A stretch of 23,197 nt of DNA from Nanobdellota archaeon (GTDB lineage: Archaea; Nanobdellota; Nanobdellia; Pacearchaeales; GW2011-AR1): positions 1 through 23,197 of the forward strand of contig JAHJMH010000065.1 of NCBI GenBank assembly GCA_018821425.1, in the 5' to 3' direction. Of the stretch, positions 13,319-21,255 are shown in pieces. Each line of letters opens with the position of its first letter. The first letter of the stretch is position 1. A program made the translations under genes and the position numbers. The notes under the pieces are model-generated. The model saw only the letters and a program-made list of their open reading frames with translations. It had not been told where the DNA came from and did no database searches.

Positions 13319-14095
13319 CTAAATCCAACCCTTTCTAAAAACGCCCTCATTCCGAATTTCAAAGCTCATCTCTTTCAAGGGAATGCTTCTATGTTTCAGC
13401 AGAATCGCTTTTCGTTTTCCCCCATCGTTCTTCAATTCAATTATCGTTTTGCTCCAATATTTGAACAAATCTCCCCCCACAATATTCGCCTCCGGCTTCA
13501 CACCTCTCTTCCATTCTTCCTCAGAAAGAAATTCATTGTAAACTTGATTTGTAATTAAAATAGGAATCAATTCCTTCCTCGAAATTTCCGCAAGAATCCT
13601 CATCTGCTTCGCAACTTCACTATTTACTTCCTGGACTTTTTTGTCTTTTCTTCGCGCGCCCTTATCCTCCAACTCATCCTCGCCTTCCAGGTTCTCTCGC
13701 GCAGAACCAAGTTCCAAACGATAAAGCATCGCCATCCCGTCAACAACAATCAAGCTAATACTCTCCTTCTTCACTCGATTCAAAAGATTCAGGAAAATTT
13801 TCTTCTGCTCCTCAAAATTCGTCGGATTTAAAATAAAAAGATTTTCAAGAATTTTTTCATATTCATCGCCAACAATCTGCCTAACTCTTTCAGGAGAAAA
13901 TCCTCCTTCAGTGTCAATAAAAATAACTTTCTTTCCTTTCTTCGCCTGACTGCACGCCGCAAGAATCACGAAGTTCGTTTTCCCAGAAGCAGGCGGTCCA
14001 GCAATCATTGAAATAACGCCAGATTCATAGCCGCCATAAAGCCACTTGTTCAAGTCGAAACTTCCCGCAGAAATTTTTTCCATTATTTCAGTCAT
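13319..14095 (-). CDS. radB: RadB, RecA/Rad51-family recombination protein
   Basis: 258 residues, a RecA-fold ATPase core without the helix-hairpin-helix N-domain of RadA, as expected for RadB. Walker A is GPPASGKT at 33-40; FIDTEGGFSPERVRQI follows at about 59-74; Walker B is LIVVDG at 115-120; an ITNQV segment lies near residue 180. Residues 131-158 form a long charged linker (Glu/Asp then Lys/Arg) longer than I expect. RadB modulates RadA and DNA strand exchange in archaea. It lies upstream of nreA on the same strand, but mosaic element 3 and a separate nreA promoter lie between them. Confidence 0.9.
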   Translation of the reverse strand: MTEIMEKISAGSFDLNKWLYGGYESGVISMIAGPPASGKTNFVILAACSQAKKGKKVIFIDTEGGFSPERVRQIVGDEYEKILENLFILNPTNFEEQKKIFLNLLNRVKKESISLIVVDGMAMLYRLELGSARENLEGEDELEDKGARRKDKKVQEVNSEVAKQMRILAEISRKELIPILITNQVYNEFLSEEEWKRGVKPEANIVGGDLFKYWSKTIIELKNDGGKRKAILLKHRSIPLKEMSFEIRNEGVFRKGWI

Positions 14096-14141
14096 ACCAA
14101 AAAAAGACGCAATGAATTAATAAGGATTATTGTTGTTAGAA

Positions 14142-14603
14142 TCAAACCTCATCAGAATCGTCAAACACCCTGTAGAGCAAAAAATGCCCATCCTTCTCAT
14201 TTTGACGTTTTACATCATAACTTCGATAATAAGTTTCAAAAACACTTTGGACAAAATCAGGGGGGTGAATCGAAATCAATTCCGCACGATTCTGAGGAGT
14301 TAGACTATCAATTGTGGGAGCTCGCCGATGATATCTAAAATCTATCTGAGAATTTGGAGTTATAACCAAACCCTTTTCATGCATTGAGTTTCCCCTAACC
14401 CTCACAAAAAGAGTCTCTTCTCCCGAAAGGGATTTCCAAGTTTTTATTCTGCCAAATACAAAAGAATCATAAAACTTGCCCAAATCACCAAAATTCTGAA
14501 ACGATAAAGTTAGAAGACGAGAATTGTGTGGATTAAAAGAGACAGACATTTTTTCCCGAAACAATTTTTCATCCTCATTTCGAACCCACAACAGAGCACT
14601 CAT
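14142..14603 (-). CDS. Uncharacterised protein (153 aa)
   Basis: Not recognised. It is soluble and mostly beta-like in the middle (ETLFVRVRGNSMHEKGLVI), with no membrane segment. The GNSM string recalls LexA/S24 peptidases, but the rest does not fit that fold and no Lys partner is placed correctly. The acidic C-terminus is FDDSDEV. A TTTTTAAAAAG box near 14624-14634 lies about 26 bases before the ATG on this strand, supporting a real leaderless gene. Same strand as rpo11 upstream and radB downstream, with gaps of about 46-49 bases. Confidence 0.65.
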   Translation of the reverse strand: MSALLWVRNEDEKLFREKMSVSFNPHNSRLLTLSFQNFGDLGKFYDSFVFGRIKTWKSLSGEETLFVRVRGNSMHEKGLVITPNSQIDFRYHRRAPTIDSLTPQNRAELISIHPPDFVQSVFETYYRSYDVKRQNEKDGHFLLYRVFDDSDEV

Positions 14604-14652
14604 TTGAAATCCAAAATGTGAGACTTTTTAAAAATTGTTGTAATCAACCACA

Positions 14653-14916
14653 CTACTTCATAGCCTTAAAATCTTTCTCAGCTTTGTCAAGGTCCTTCAC
14701 AGCCGCCGCAACAGCGTCGCCAATCGCTTTCTTTATAGTCTTCCCTTTTGTCTTCAAAGAAAGAATCGGTTTTTCCGTAGGATGCTCTCTTTTCCAAGCA
14801 GCAAATGTAACACCCGAATCCTTGTTCAAATAAACTCTAAGAATTTCTGCTAAAGTAAGATTCTCAACCTGCACTTCCGCCTCGTCTTTAGAATTTTTCA
14901 AAACCTTGAACTCCAT
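14653..14916 (-). CDS. rpo11: DNA-directed RNA polymerase subunit Rpo11 (RpoL)
   Basis: 87 residues, the usual length. Rpo11 pairs with Rpo3 as the archaeal counterpart of the bacterial alpha dimer and of eukaryotic Rpb11. The fold is seen as MEFKVLKNSKDEAEVQVE, then the LAEILRVYLNKDSGVTFAAW segment and KREHPTEKPILSLKTKG, followed by a long C-terminal helix (KAIGDAVAAAVKDLDKAEKDF). A TTTTTAAATC box on the minus strand at about 14936-14945 is 25 bases before the start, consistent with leaderless transcription. Confidence 0.93.
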   Translation of the reverse strand: MEFKVLKNSKDEAEVQVENLTLAEILRVYLNKDSGVTFAAWKREHPTEKPILSLKTKGKTIKKAIGDAVAAAVKDLDKAEKDFKAMK

Positions 14917-14960
14917 AATAACTAAGAATTAAGTTGATTTAAAAAGATTGCTGTTTGCTC

Positions 14961-15707
14961 CTATCGCGTTTCTTCTAAATCCCCCGAACTAAAAACGCTC
15001 GGCGATTTGTCTTCTGCGATTTCTTCAGATTCCTCCCCCGTAATTCCTCCAGGTTGAGGCACGCCAATCCCAGTCTCATCTCTTTCTTTTTTCATTCTCT
15101 TCAGGTCATCTATTGTAAGATTTTGCATCACTTGCGGATCAAAATTCAGAATACGAGAAGGTTGACTTTTTTCATATTCGGCAGGAACCAAACCCCTATC
15201 TCTCACGAGTCTTATTCCAAGAAAACTCTCAAGCTTGCTCACAAGTCTGTAATCGTCTTCGGGAAGAATTCCTTCCTCCGCCATCTTTATTGCAGCAGTT
15301 GATTCTGAAATATCTCGCGCCAATTGTTCATGAGTAAGTTTCTTGCGACGTCGCGCACACATTATAACCCAATGAAAATGCTCAATCAAATCAGGTCTTG
15401 GTTTCTTCTCCGTTGAATTAAGCCGCTCGTAATTCTTATCGACAATCTCTCGAAGATTCATTTCCGTCCTTCGAGAATCAACCGGATTCGCCCTCTCGGG
15501 TCTATTAAGACTCCGAACCGAAGGCGTTATGCTCCTCTCGGATTCCTTAAGCTGAAACGTCGTCGGCCTTTTCAAAATTGGCATGTGCTCCTTTTGAGAA
15601 CATCGCCCACAAATTTTCACAATTCCTTTTTCTTTCAAAGAAATCACTTCCATGAGCCTTTCATCAGTCCCAGAAATTCCGCAAACAGAACATTCTTCAA
15701 AAGTCAT
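14961..15707 (-). CDS. MBF1-like transcription factor (zinc ribbon plus HTH)
   Basis: 248 residues. An N-terminal zinc ribbon has CSVCG (6-10) and CGRC (33-36). A basic, Arg/Pro-rich linker follows (about 45-90). A Cro/C1-type helix-turn-helix spans about 105-170 (WVIMCARRRKKLTHEQLARDI ... RLVSKLESFLGIRL). This is the order found in archaeal multiprotein bridging factor 1, which links TBP to regulators or acts on ribosomes under stress. The family is usually near 160 residues; this protein has an extra acidic C-terminal tail of about 75 residues (GITGEESEEIAEDKSPSVFSS). An ATAAATATTAAAA box lies about 28 bases before the start. Confidence 0.85.
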   Translation of the reverse strand: MTFEECSVCGISGTDERLMEVISLKEKGIVKICGRCSQKEHMPILKRPTTFQLKESERSITPSVRSLNRPERANPVDSRRTEMNLREIVDKNYERLNSTEKKPRPDLIEHFHWVIMCARRRKKLTHEQLARDISESTAAIKMAEEGILPEDDYRLVSKLESFLGIRLVRDRGLVPAEYEKSQPSRILNFDPQVMQNLTIDDLKRMKKERDETGIGVPQPGGITGEESEEIAEDKSPSVFSSGDLEETR

Positions 15708-15759
15708 TAAACGTCAAATTAAAGACGCTTTTTTAATATTTATGTTCAAGAAGATATAA

Positions 15760-16446
15760 TTAATTAAGACGAATTAAAGAATCATCGTTATCCAAATAAC
15801 TCTCTAAATTCTCTATCTTGACTGGCTCTGTGAAAACATGGTCATTCACAATAACGACAGGATAAGAACTTATGTTGTACTGTGAAATCATCAAAGCTAA
15901 TGAACTCAAATCGTTATCAACCGAAATCGGAATAAGAACAATGTCTCCCCCTCGGCTTTCTTTCAAGTCTCCCAGAATCTTGCTCCAAACGTTCTGCGCG
16001 GCTTTCTCCTCGATGTTCGCACTTTCTCTTTGATATAAATAAACAACTATTGAAAACCTATCTGGACATTGAATTCTAACTTTTGAAGCGCCCGACCATA
16101 AAAGAGTTCTCAACAAGTCATATTTCTTATATACAATTTTAATATTATCACTTATCTTATTCGCAGCATCATAATTATTTAAAATTTTTGCCTCCTCATA
16201 GATACGGTCTGCAAAAGCAAGATTTGAACTAATAAGGTTATCACAGCTTAAATTTCCAAGACTGGAAACACTATCAAGAGTCAAGACATCTATTAAAGAG
16301 ACTTGGGCATTTTCAAGAGAAACCTCTAATTTCCCTGCCCTTGAATTTTCAACAGCCATGCCGATTAAAAGTCCAATTATGAAAACAATTATTGTCAATA
16401 AAAGCGCTTCCCAGAAAGCATTCTTTGGGTCTCCCAACTTTAACAT
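15760..16446 (-). CDS. Membrane-anchored degenerate thioredoxin-like protein
   Basis: 228 residues. One N-terminal membrane segment (about 14-31) is followed by a helical region (40-115). The C-terminal domain (about 120-228) looks thioredoxin-like: IQCPDRFSIVVYLYQRE as the first strand, a helix, and the cis-Pro loop ISSYPVVIVNDHVF near 193-206. The expected CXXC after the first strand is missing, so redox catalysis is unlikely. It may be a binding or chaperone module on the outer face. Two Cys (SCDN, QCPD) remain. The family is inferred from the fold pattern only. A TATA-like box near 16467-16475 sits about 25 bases before the start. Confidence 0.65.
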   Translation of the reverse strand: MLKLGDPKNAFWEALLLTIIVFIIGLLIGMAVENSRAGKLEVSLENAQVSLIDVLTLDSVSSLGNLSCDNLISSNLAFADRIYEEAKILNNYDAANKISDNIKIVYKKYDLLRTLLWSGASKVRIQCPDRFSIVVYLYQRESANIEEKAAQNVWSKILGDLKESRGGDIVLIPISVDNDLSSLALMISQYNISSYPVVIVNDHVFTEPVKIENLESYLDNDDSLIRLN

Positions 16447-16483
16447 TTTCTAATCACCCGCGAGGCATTTATAATATTTTCTA

Positions 16484-17725
16484 TCATTTTGTCATCCAAG
16501 AAGTTTTTCCAGTAAGAACTCTAAAGAAAGAGATAACCAATATTATGGGATAGGTCATCACATAGAAAAACATGTAAAGTAGAACTCTATGGAAACCATC
16601 TCTCTTTCCTTCTTCTTTAGCATAGGATAATCCAAGACTAATCATCCAAAGATTCATGATTATTGTTACCAACCCAAAGAAGACAAGTATGCTTGGAGTA
16701 AGATTTATGTCCCCAAACGTGACGATAGCAACATTTGAATCAATGGCTAAAACTGTCGAAAGGTACCTAACAAAAATCGTTCTTAAGACACGATAAGAAA
16801 GTATGCCCAATCCAGTCAGCCCCAAAAGCCAGTTGAAAATAAAAAATGGAAGAATAAAAAGCCCTAACATTCCGACAGTTCTTTTCCCAAAATTTTTTCT
16901 ATATTTGTAAATTGTTTGAATACCTCCCATGTTCCAACGTATTCTTTGGCGGAACCAAACCATTGCTTTGCGTGGAACAACCGTAAAAACTCTCGCGTTG
17001 GAACTCATTCGGATTATATAACCCTCTTTAACAAGGTGCCAGGTTATCTCAATATCTTCAGTAAGATTTTTCCTATCAAACCCTCCGACTTTGTCAAAAG
17101 CACTCTTCCGATAGATCGCCAAAGGTCCGGGAGTAACATAAATTCCTCCGACAAAACTCAAGAGCCGCCTCATGAAAACAATCATTTTGTATTCTATAAC
17201 TTGAACTTTTTCAAGAAAATTCTTTCTATTTTCTGCAAGAACTTGTGAAGTGACCGCACCAACTTTTGCGTCGTCAAAATGTCCAATAGTATTGGAGATG
17301 GATTCTTTATTGGGATAAGAATCAGCATCAGTAAAACCAATCAATTCAGTATTTACAAATTGTGCCCCGTAATTTTTCGCGCCGGCGGCATTTCCAGTAT
17401 TCTCCGGAGTCTGAACCGCCAGAACCTTATCATATTTTTTTGCATATTCTTGGATGATTTTCCACGAACCATCCTTGCTGCAATCGTCAACCACAATTAT
17501 TTTTTTTATATTTTTATAGTCAGAATTTAGAAGTGAATCAATAACCTTCCCTATGCTCTCCTCCTCGTTATAACAGCATACAACCATGGAAAGAGGATAT
17601 TCTTTTGTAATTTTCGGGGAAACAAGCATTTCTTTTCGATGAGGGATGTATATGATCAAATAAAGAATTAGAAAATAAAGGGAAATGAAAGAATATGTTA
17701 AGTAGAGTAAAGTTAATGGATCCAT
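16484..17725 (-). CDS. Processive family 2 glycosyltransferase, membrane-bound
   Basis: 413 residues. The N-terminal membrane helix is at 6-27. The GT-A domain begins with MVVCCYNEEESI at about 47-58. The nucleotide-sugar and metal residues are D80-D81 (VVDD) and DAD at 133-135; the acceptor/base motif is TED at 222-224; and QRIRW at 260-264 is the Q(Q/R)xRW motif of processive synthases such as cellulose and hyaluronan synthases. Four or so C-terminal membrane helices (from about 285) would form the export channel. It probably makes or extends a cell-surface polysaccharide. It belongs to a loose cluster of surface-glycan genes to the right. The start ATG reads MDPLTLLYL. Confidence 0.92.
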   Translation of the reverse strand: MDPLTLLYLTYSFISLYFLILYLIIYIPHRKEMLVSPKITKEYPLSMVVCCYNEEESIGKVIDSLLNSDYKNIKKIIVVDDCSKDGSWKIIQEYAKKYDKVLAVQTPENTGNAAGAKNYGAQFVNTELIGFTDADSYPNKESISNTIGHFDDAKVGAVTSQVLAENRKNFLEKVQVIEYKMIVFMRRLLSFVGGIYVTPGPLAIYRKSAFDKVGGFDRKNLTEDIEITWHLVKEGYIIRMSSNARVFTVVPRKAMVWFRQRIRWNMGGIQTIYKYRKNFGKRTVGMLGLFILPFFIFNWLLGLTGLGILSYRVLRTIFVRYLSTVLAIDSNVAIVTFGDINLTPSILVFFGLVTIIMNLWMISLGLSYAKEEGKRDGFHRVLLYMFFYVMTYPIILVISFFRVLTGKTSWMTK

Positions 17726-17776
17726 TTTGAAGATAGGTGTATATTTGGAATGATTTTTGGACTTATTTAATACTTT

Positions 17777-18358
17777 CTAATCTTCCTTCTTCTTCAAATT
17801 TCCCTCATCCAAATTAAAATAATCATAAAATTCTTCGCTCAAATTCAGCTCATGCGTATGCCCCATCTTTTTCTTTTTTATCAAGTCGAGTTCAACAAAC
17901 TTTTTGATATGGTCGTATGCTTTATTCCCCCTTATTTTTATCAGAACAGATTGTTTCATCGGCTGCTTGAACGCAATTATCGCGAGTGTTTCCTGCTCCG
18001 CGCTCGTAAATTCCGAAGAACCTGAAGCCAAACGATTCACAAAATATGCATACTCTGGCGCGACGTCCATCTTCCACATCTCATTCCCATGCTCACCTTT
18101 TCGAACAATGCAAATCGCAGAATCTTTCTTCTCATAATTCCCAATAAGTTTCTCAATAGTCTCGCGAATTATAATCGGATTCAAATCAGACAAAGCAATG
18201 ATATCCTGCATCGTCAAAAACCGACCAGAAACAAAAAGAATCGCCTCTATCTTTTTCAAGTCTTCTTTCTCCGACTCCTCATCCATTTCTTCCATAGTTT
18301 TTGAAGAGATGTTCCCAGAAATTTTTGCCCCCTCCTGATTATCAGTCATGGAAATCAA
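17777..18358 (-). CDS. scpB: Segregation and condensation protein B (ScpB)
   Basis: 193 residues as called. ScpB is the winged-helix partner that dimerises on the ScpA kleisin of the SMC complex. The ScpB core starts near residue 33 (KKIEAILFVSGRFLTMQDII), and the second winged helix contains FTSAEQETLAIIAFKQPMKQ and KIRGNKAYDHIKKFVELDLI. The N-terminal 30 residues are charged and variable. The nearest promoter-like box (TTTAAAATC, minus strand, centre near 18376) is 27 bases from an in-frame ATG at 18349 (Met4), so that may be the true start. No scpA or smc lies in the window. Confidence 0.9.
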   Translation of the reverse strand: MISMTDNQEGAKISGNISSKTMEEMDEESEKEDLKKIEAILFVSGRFLTMQDIIALSDLNPIIIRETIEKLIGNYEKKDSAICIVRKGEHGNEMWKMDVAPEYAYFVNRLASGSSEFTSAEQETLAIIAFKQPMKQSVLIKIRGNKAYDHIKKFVELDLIKKKKMGHTHELNLSEEFYDYFNLDEGNLKKKED

Positions 18359-18382
18359 AAGTCGCGAAGGATTTTAAAGGTT

Positions 18383-18907
18383 TTGAACATAAACAAAAAA
18401 GTTAGTAAAAAAATATTTCTAAGCATCATAATCTTTTTGTTAACAATATTTATTTTATTATTCCTCCTTCGACTTTTGAACCATAGAGAACTCGACGATG
18501 TCACCCCTGGAATTCAATGCGACAAAAATCTCTTGGACAAAGCAAATGTCCTCTGGGTAATTCCAAATTTCAACAATAACCAAGTTTCAGAAAATAAAGA
18601 ATGGTGCAATTATATTCTAAGTTTAAATAAAACGATCGGCATGCATGGAGTAACTCACGAATTTCAAGAGTTTGGAACCGATAAGAACCAAGAATATCTT
18701 GATAAGGGAATTAAGGAACTTGAAGATTGTTTTGGTTTCAAACCAGAAATGTTCAAGCCGCCTCAAATAAAAATATCGAAGAATAATGTAGATTTAATAA
18801 AAAATAATAATCTTGAGTTGGAAGAAGACATAAATCAGATGACACACAAAGTTTATCACTGCAGCGATTCAGATAGAATAAAAAATTGGGTTATTGATTT
18901 GTTCTAA
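18383..18907 (+). CDS. Membrane-anchored polysaccharide deacetylase-like protein (DUF2334 type)
   Basis: 174 residues beginning at a TTG; no ATG is available near the front. One membrane anchor (about 10-32) is followed by the catalytic-looking pieces of a DUF2334/NodB fold. These are the Asp pair D38-D39 (ELDDVTPGI), a strand ending VIPNF, the metal-binding H88xxxH92 (GMHGVTHEF), and FKPPQIKISKNNVDLI. Such enzymes remove acetyl groups from surface sugars. It is shorter than typical family members, and a TATA-like box (18371-18380) lies too close to the TTG, so the true start is uncertain and 5' truncation is possible. It is flanked by glycosylation genes. The stop overlaps the convergent GtrA gene by 4 bases. 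Confidence 0.65.
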   Translation: MNINKKVSKKIFLSIIIFLLTIFILLFLLRLLNHRELDDVTPGIQCDKNLLDKANVLWVIPNFNNNQVSENKEWCNYILSLNKTIGMHGVTHEFQEFGTDKNQEYLDKGIKELEDCFGFKPEMFKPPQIKISKNNVDLIKNNNLELEEDINQMTHKVYHCSDSDRIKNWVIDLF

Positions 18908-19308
18908 ATTCGAGAATTAAAAGTCCAAAGCTTATTACCTGCAAAATTCGACATCAGCGTGAATCCTGCCGCAAGAACTTGAGAGAACAGGTAGTAAATT
19001 CCTGTGACTTCTGTAAAAAACCACAAGAAAAATAAATTAATCAAAAGAGAAAAGCATGCTACAGTGAAAAATTTTATTCCTTTAAAGGAAAACTTATCGC
19101 GAATCTCTTCCCTAAAAGTCCAGGTCTTATTCAAAACAAAGTTGCTCGAGGTAGCAATGAAAAACGCAAAAACTTCAGATACAAGATAATGCATCTCAAG
19201 AATTTCGGTAAAAAAACCAAGAAAAAATAGATTTACAAAAAGTCCGGAAGCTCCAACAACTGCATACTTAAGAAATTCCCTTAAAAACTTCTGGTTAAAC
19301 ATCAACAA
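18904..19308 (-). CDS. GtrA-family membrane protein
   Basis: 134 residues with four predicted membrane helices (about 13-33, 40-60, 77-97 and 105-123). The family signs are LKYAVVGASGLFVNLFFLGF and SNFVLNKTWTF near 54-64, with a second NKLWTF at the end. The two halves look like an internal duplication, which is normal for GtrA. GtrA proteins are thought to move lipid-linked sugars across the membrane. This fits the GT2, deacetylase and GT-C genes nearby. Start at 19308 or Met3 (19302); the latter fits the TATA spacing slightly better. Confidence 0.9.
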   Translation of the reverse strand: MLMFNQKFLREFLKYAVVGASGLFVNLFFLGFFTEILEMHYLVSEVFAFFIATSSNFVLNKTWTFREEIRDKFSFKGIKFFTVACFSLLINLFFLWFFTEVTGIYYLFSQVLAAGFTLMSNFAGNKLWTFNSRI

Positions 19309-19323
19309 ACAAAAGGCGGAGAG

Positions 19324-19335
19324 TTAAAAAAGTAT
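19324..19335. promoter_or_regulatory. Shared TATA box for the divergent GtrA and GT-C genes
   Basis: TTAAAAAAGTAT, centre near 19330. It is about 22-28 bases from the GtrA starts and 23 bases from the GT-C ATG at 19353. The 44-base gap has no other TATA-like sequence, so one box may serve both directions. Confidence 0.45.
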
Positions 19336-19352
19336 TCTACCTTTAGCAATGC

Positions 19353-20774
19353 ATGGAATTCAAAAACACAAAAAAAAGCAAAGACAAAACTCTGCCATAC
19401 TTTCTGGGCATCGCATTTCTTTTCCTTGTAATCAAGCTATTTGAACTCCGGCTCAAATTCAGCGACGGATTCACTTATATGTATATGGGAAAACTTCTCC
19501 TGCAAGGATTAATCCCTTACAAAGATTTCTTCTTCGCAAGTCCGCCCCTCCAAATTTATCTTATGGCCTTTGGAGAAATATTTGTAGGAAACAATCTTTT
19601 GTTGCTAAAACTAATACCTATCTTCGCTACAATTGGAAGTTCTTTTTTTATTTACAATTTAGTGAAAAATAAATTTAATGGCTCGCAAGCAATAACCGCA
19701 GCCACTCTTTTTTTGTTCAGTTTTCTCACTCTTTTAACAACAGATTATTCTACAGGAATCCACTTAACTTTATTTTTTATCCTCGGAATGATTTATTTTA
19801 TTGAAGAAGACAAACCTTTATTAGCAGGAATCTTCGGCAGTCTCGCTCTATCTACAAGACTTTATGCATTATTTCCTCTCGCAGGCGCAGGAATCTATTA
19901 TATTATTTGTAAAAGAAAAAACATATGGAAATTCCTAATCGGTCTTGCATCAGTATTCATTTCATTAAGCATAATATTTCAAATACTGTCAAGAGGTGCC
20001 TATCTTGATCAGATATTCTTCTTCAGACTTAATCTAATTTCAGGGATCGGACTTTCAAAATCCGCAGTATTAAGCTTTTTCATCAAAGGAGATTTCATTC
20101 TTGCTTTAGGGACATTTCTATATCTTCTCTTCGACAAGGAAAAGAAAAAACTATTGCTACCAATTCTCGCAACAGCATTTTCACTAATACTCTATGTAGT
20201 TTACTCTGACATTTACTATCTATACTTCGGACTGATAATCGGATTCTTGGCTATATTTACAACAAAATTTATTTTCATATTTGAAGATCAAAAAAATTTC
20301 AAAATGATTCTCGGAATCTGCTTATCTATTTTTATTCTATTCAATTCATTTTTCTATATCATTGATTATGGAAGCTCTTCAAATATAAACTTCACAAACG
20401 ACATTGTGGAATTTGTAAAAGAAAATTCTTCAGAGAACCAAACAATTTACGGAAGCTTTGAAATAACTCCTTTAATCGGCATTCTCGCTAACAGGAAACT
20501 TGCTGGAAACATCGCAGATACGAATCCAAAAAACATAATGACAAAAACATTCACAATAGAAGACATCGAAAAAAGGATTAAAGGAGTGAGATTCATAATT
20601 GTAAAGGGAAATATTCTCAATGACGGATCAATCGTCGGATTTGATGCTTCTACTCCAACTAACTATATAAAAGAAAATTGTAAAATAGAAAAAACTTATC
20701 CTATAAGAAAAGACTTCACTTCAAATGCAGTGGTTGTTTACGGTTGCGAGAAATTGGGGGACAACTTAAGATAA
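19353..20774 (+). CDS. GT-C glycosyltransferase (PMT/ArnT-like, GT39/83 type)
   Basis: 473 residues, polytopic, with about 10-11 membrane helices from residue 15 to about 330 and a soluble C-terminal domain. The first outer loop carries the usual acidic residue, D38 (FSDGFTYMYMGKLLLQGLI), and then PYKDFFFASPPL, the hallmark of lipid-phosphate-sugar dependent GT-C enzymes. It likely transfers a sugar from a polyprenyl-phosphate carrier to protein or glycolipid on the outer face. The donor could be supplied by a GtrA-type flippase, the divergent neighbour. The substrate cannot be told from sequence. Confidence 0.85.
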   Translation: MEFKNTKKSKDKTLPYFLGIAFLFLVIKLFELRLKFSDGFTYMYMGKLLLQGLIPYKDFFFASPPLQIYLMAFGEIFVGNNLLLLKLIPIFATIGSSFFIYNLVKNKFNGSQAITAATLFLFSFLTLLTTDYSTGIHLTLFFILGMIYFIEEDKPLLAGIFGSLALSTRLYALFPLAGAGIYYIICKRKNIWKFLIGLASVFISLSIIFQILSRGAYLDQIFFFRLNLISGIGLSKSAVLSFFIKGDFILALGTFLYLLFDKEKKKLLLPILATAFSLILYVVYSDIYYLYFGLIIGFLAIFTTKFIFIFEDQKNFKMILGICLSIFILFNSFFYIIDYGSSSNINFTNDIVEFVKENSSENQTIYGSFEITPLIGILANRKLAGNIADTNPKNIMTKTFTIEDIEKRIKGVRFIIVKGNILNDGSIVGFDASTPTNYIKENCKIEKTYPIRKDFTSNAVVVYGCEKLGDNLR

Positions 20775-20776
20775 CA

Positions 20777-20785
20777 TTTTATAAT
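20777..20785 (+). promoter_or_regulatory. TATA box for the NUDIX gene
   Basis: TTTTATAAT, centred 25 bases before the ATG at 20806, in a 31-base gap. It supports a leaderless transcript. Confidence 0.5.
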
Positions 20786-20805
20786 CTGGACAGTCTTAAA
20801 AAAAC

Positions 20806-21255
20806 ATGATTTACAAAAAAAAGCCACAAAAATTTAATTCAAGATTCGAGGTAGTTAGTTGTTTCGTGGAACACCAGGGAGAAATATTATTGCTCCATAG
20901 GCAAGACTATAAACCAGAAGGAAACACTTGGGGTGTTCCTGCGGGAAAAGTTGATGAGGGGGAAATTGTTTTGAACACGATTATGAGAGAAATCCAAGAA
21001 GAAACGGGATTCGCCTTGCCTCCTTCAAAAATTTCTTATTTTGACAAAGTGTATGTAAAGTATCCGGGTTATGATTTTGTTTACCACATATTCCATGCCT
21101 GCTTAGATCACAAACGGAAAGTTTCCATTAACCCTAAAGAACATAAAGATTTCAAATGGACCTCTCCAAAAAATGCTTTGAAAATGCCTTTAATCCAAGA
21201 TTTAGATACCTGTATAAAATTATTCTATGACAATTCAAATCGGAAATTGATCTAA
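20806..21255 (+). CDS. NUDIX hydrolase
   Basis: 149 residues. A complete Nudix box, Gx5Ex7REUxEExGU, occupies G47-F69: GKVDEG, E, then REIQEETGF. The surrounding beta pattern (EVVSCFVEHQGEILLLHRQ; TWGVPAG) is normal. Such enzymes cleave nucleoside diphosphates linked to another moiety. The substrate is not predictable here; nucleotide-sugar or damaged dNTP clean-up is possible. It has its own TATA box. The stop overlaps the convergent aRF1 gene by 4 bases. Confidence 0.92.
   Translation: MIYKKKPQKFNSRFEVVSCFVEHQGEILLLHRQDYKPEGNTWGVPAGKVDEGEIVLNTIMREIQEETGFALPPSKISYFDKVYVKYPGYDFVYHIFHACLDHKRKVSINPKEHKDFKWTSPKNALKMPLIQDLDTCIKLFYDNSNRKLI

Noticed and set aside
14142..14603. LexA/S24-type peptidase based on GNSM
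   Set aside because: The rest of the sequence lacks the expected catalytic Lys context and helix-turn-helix.
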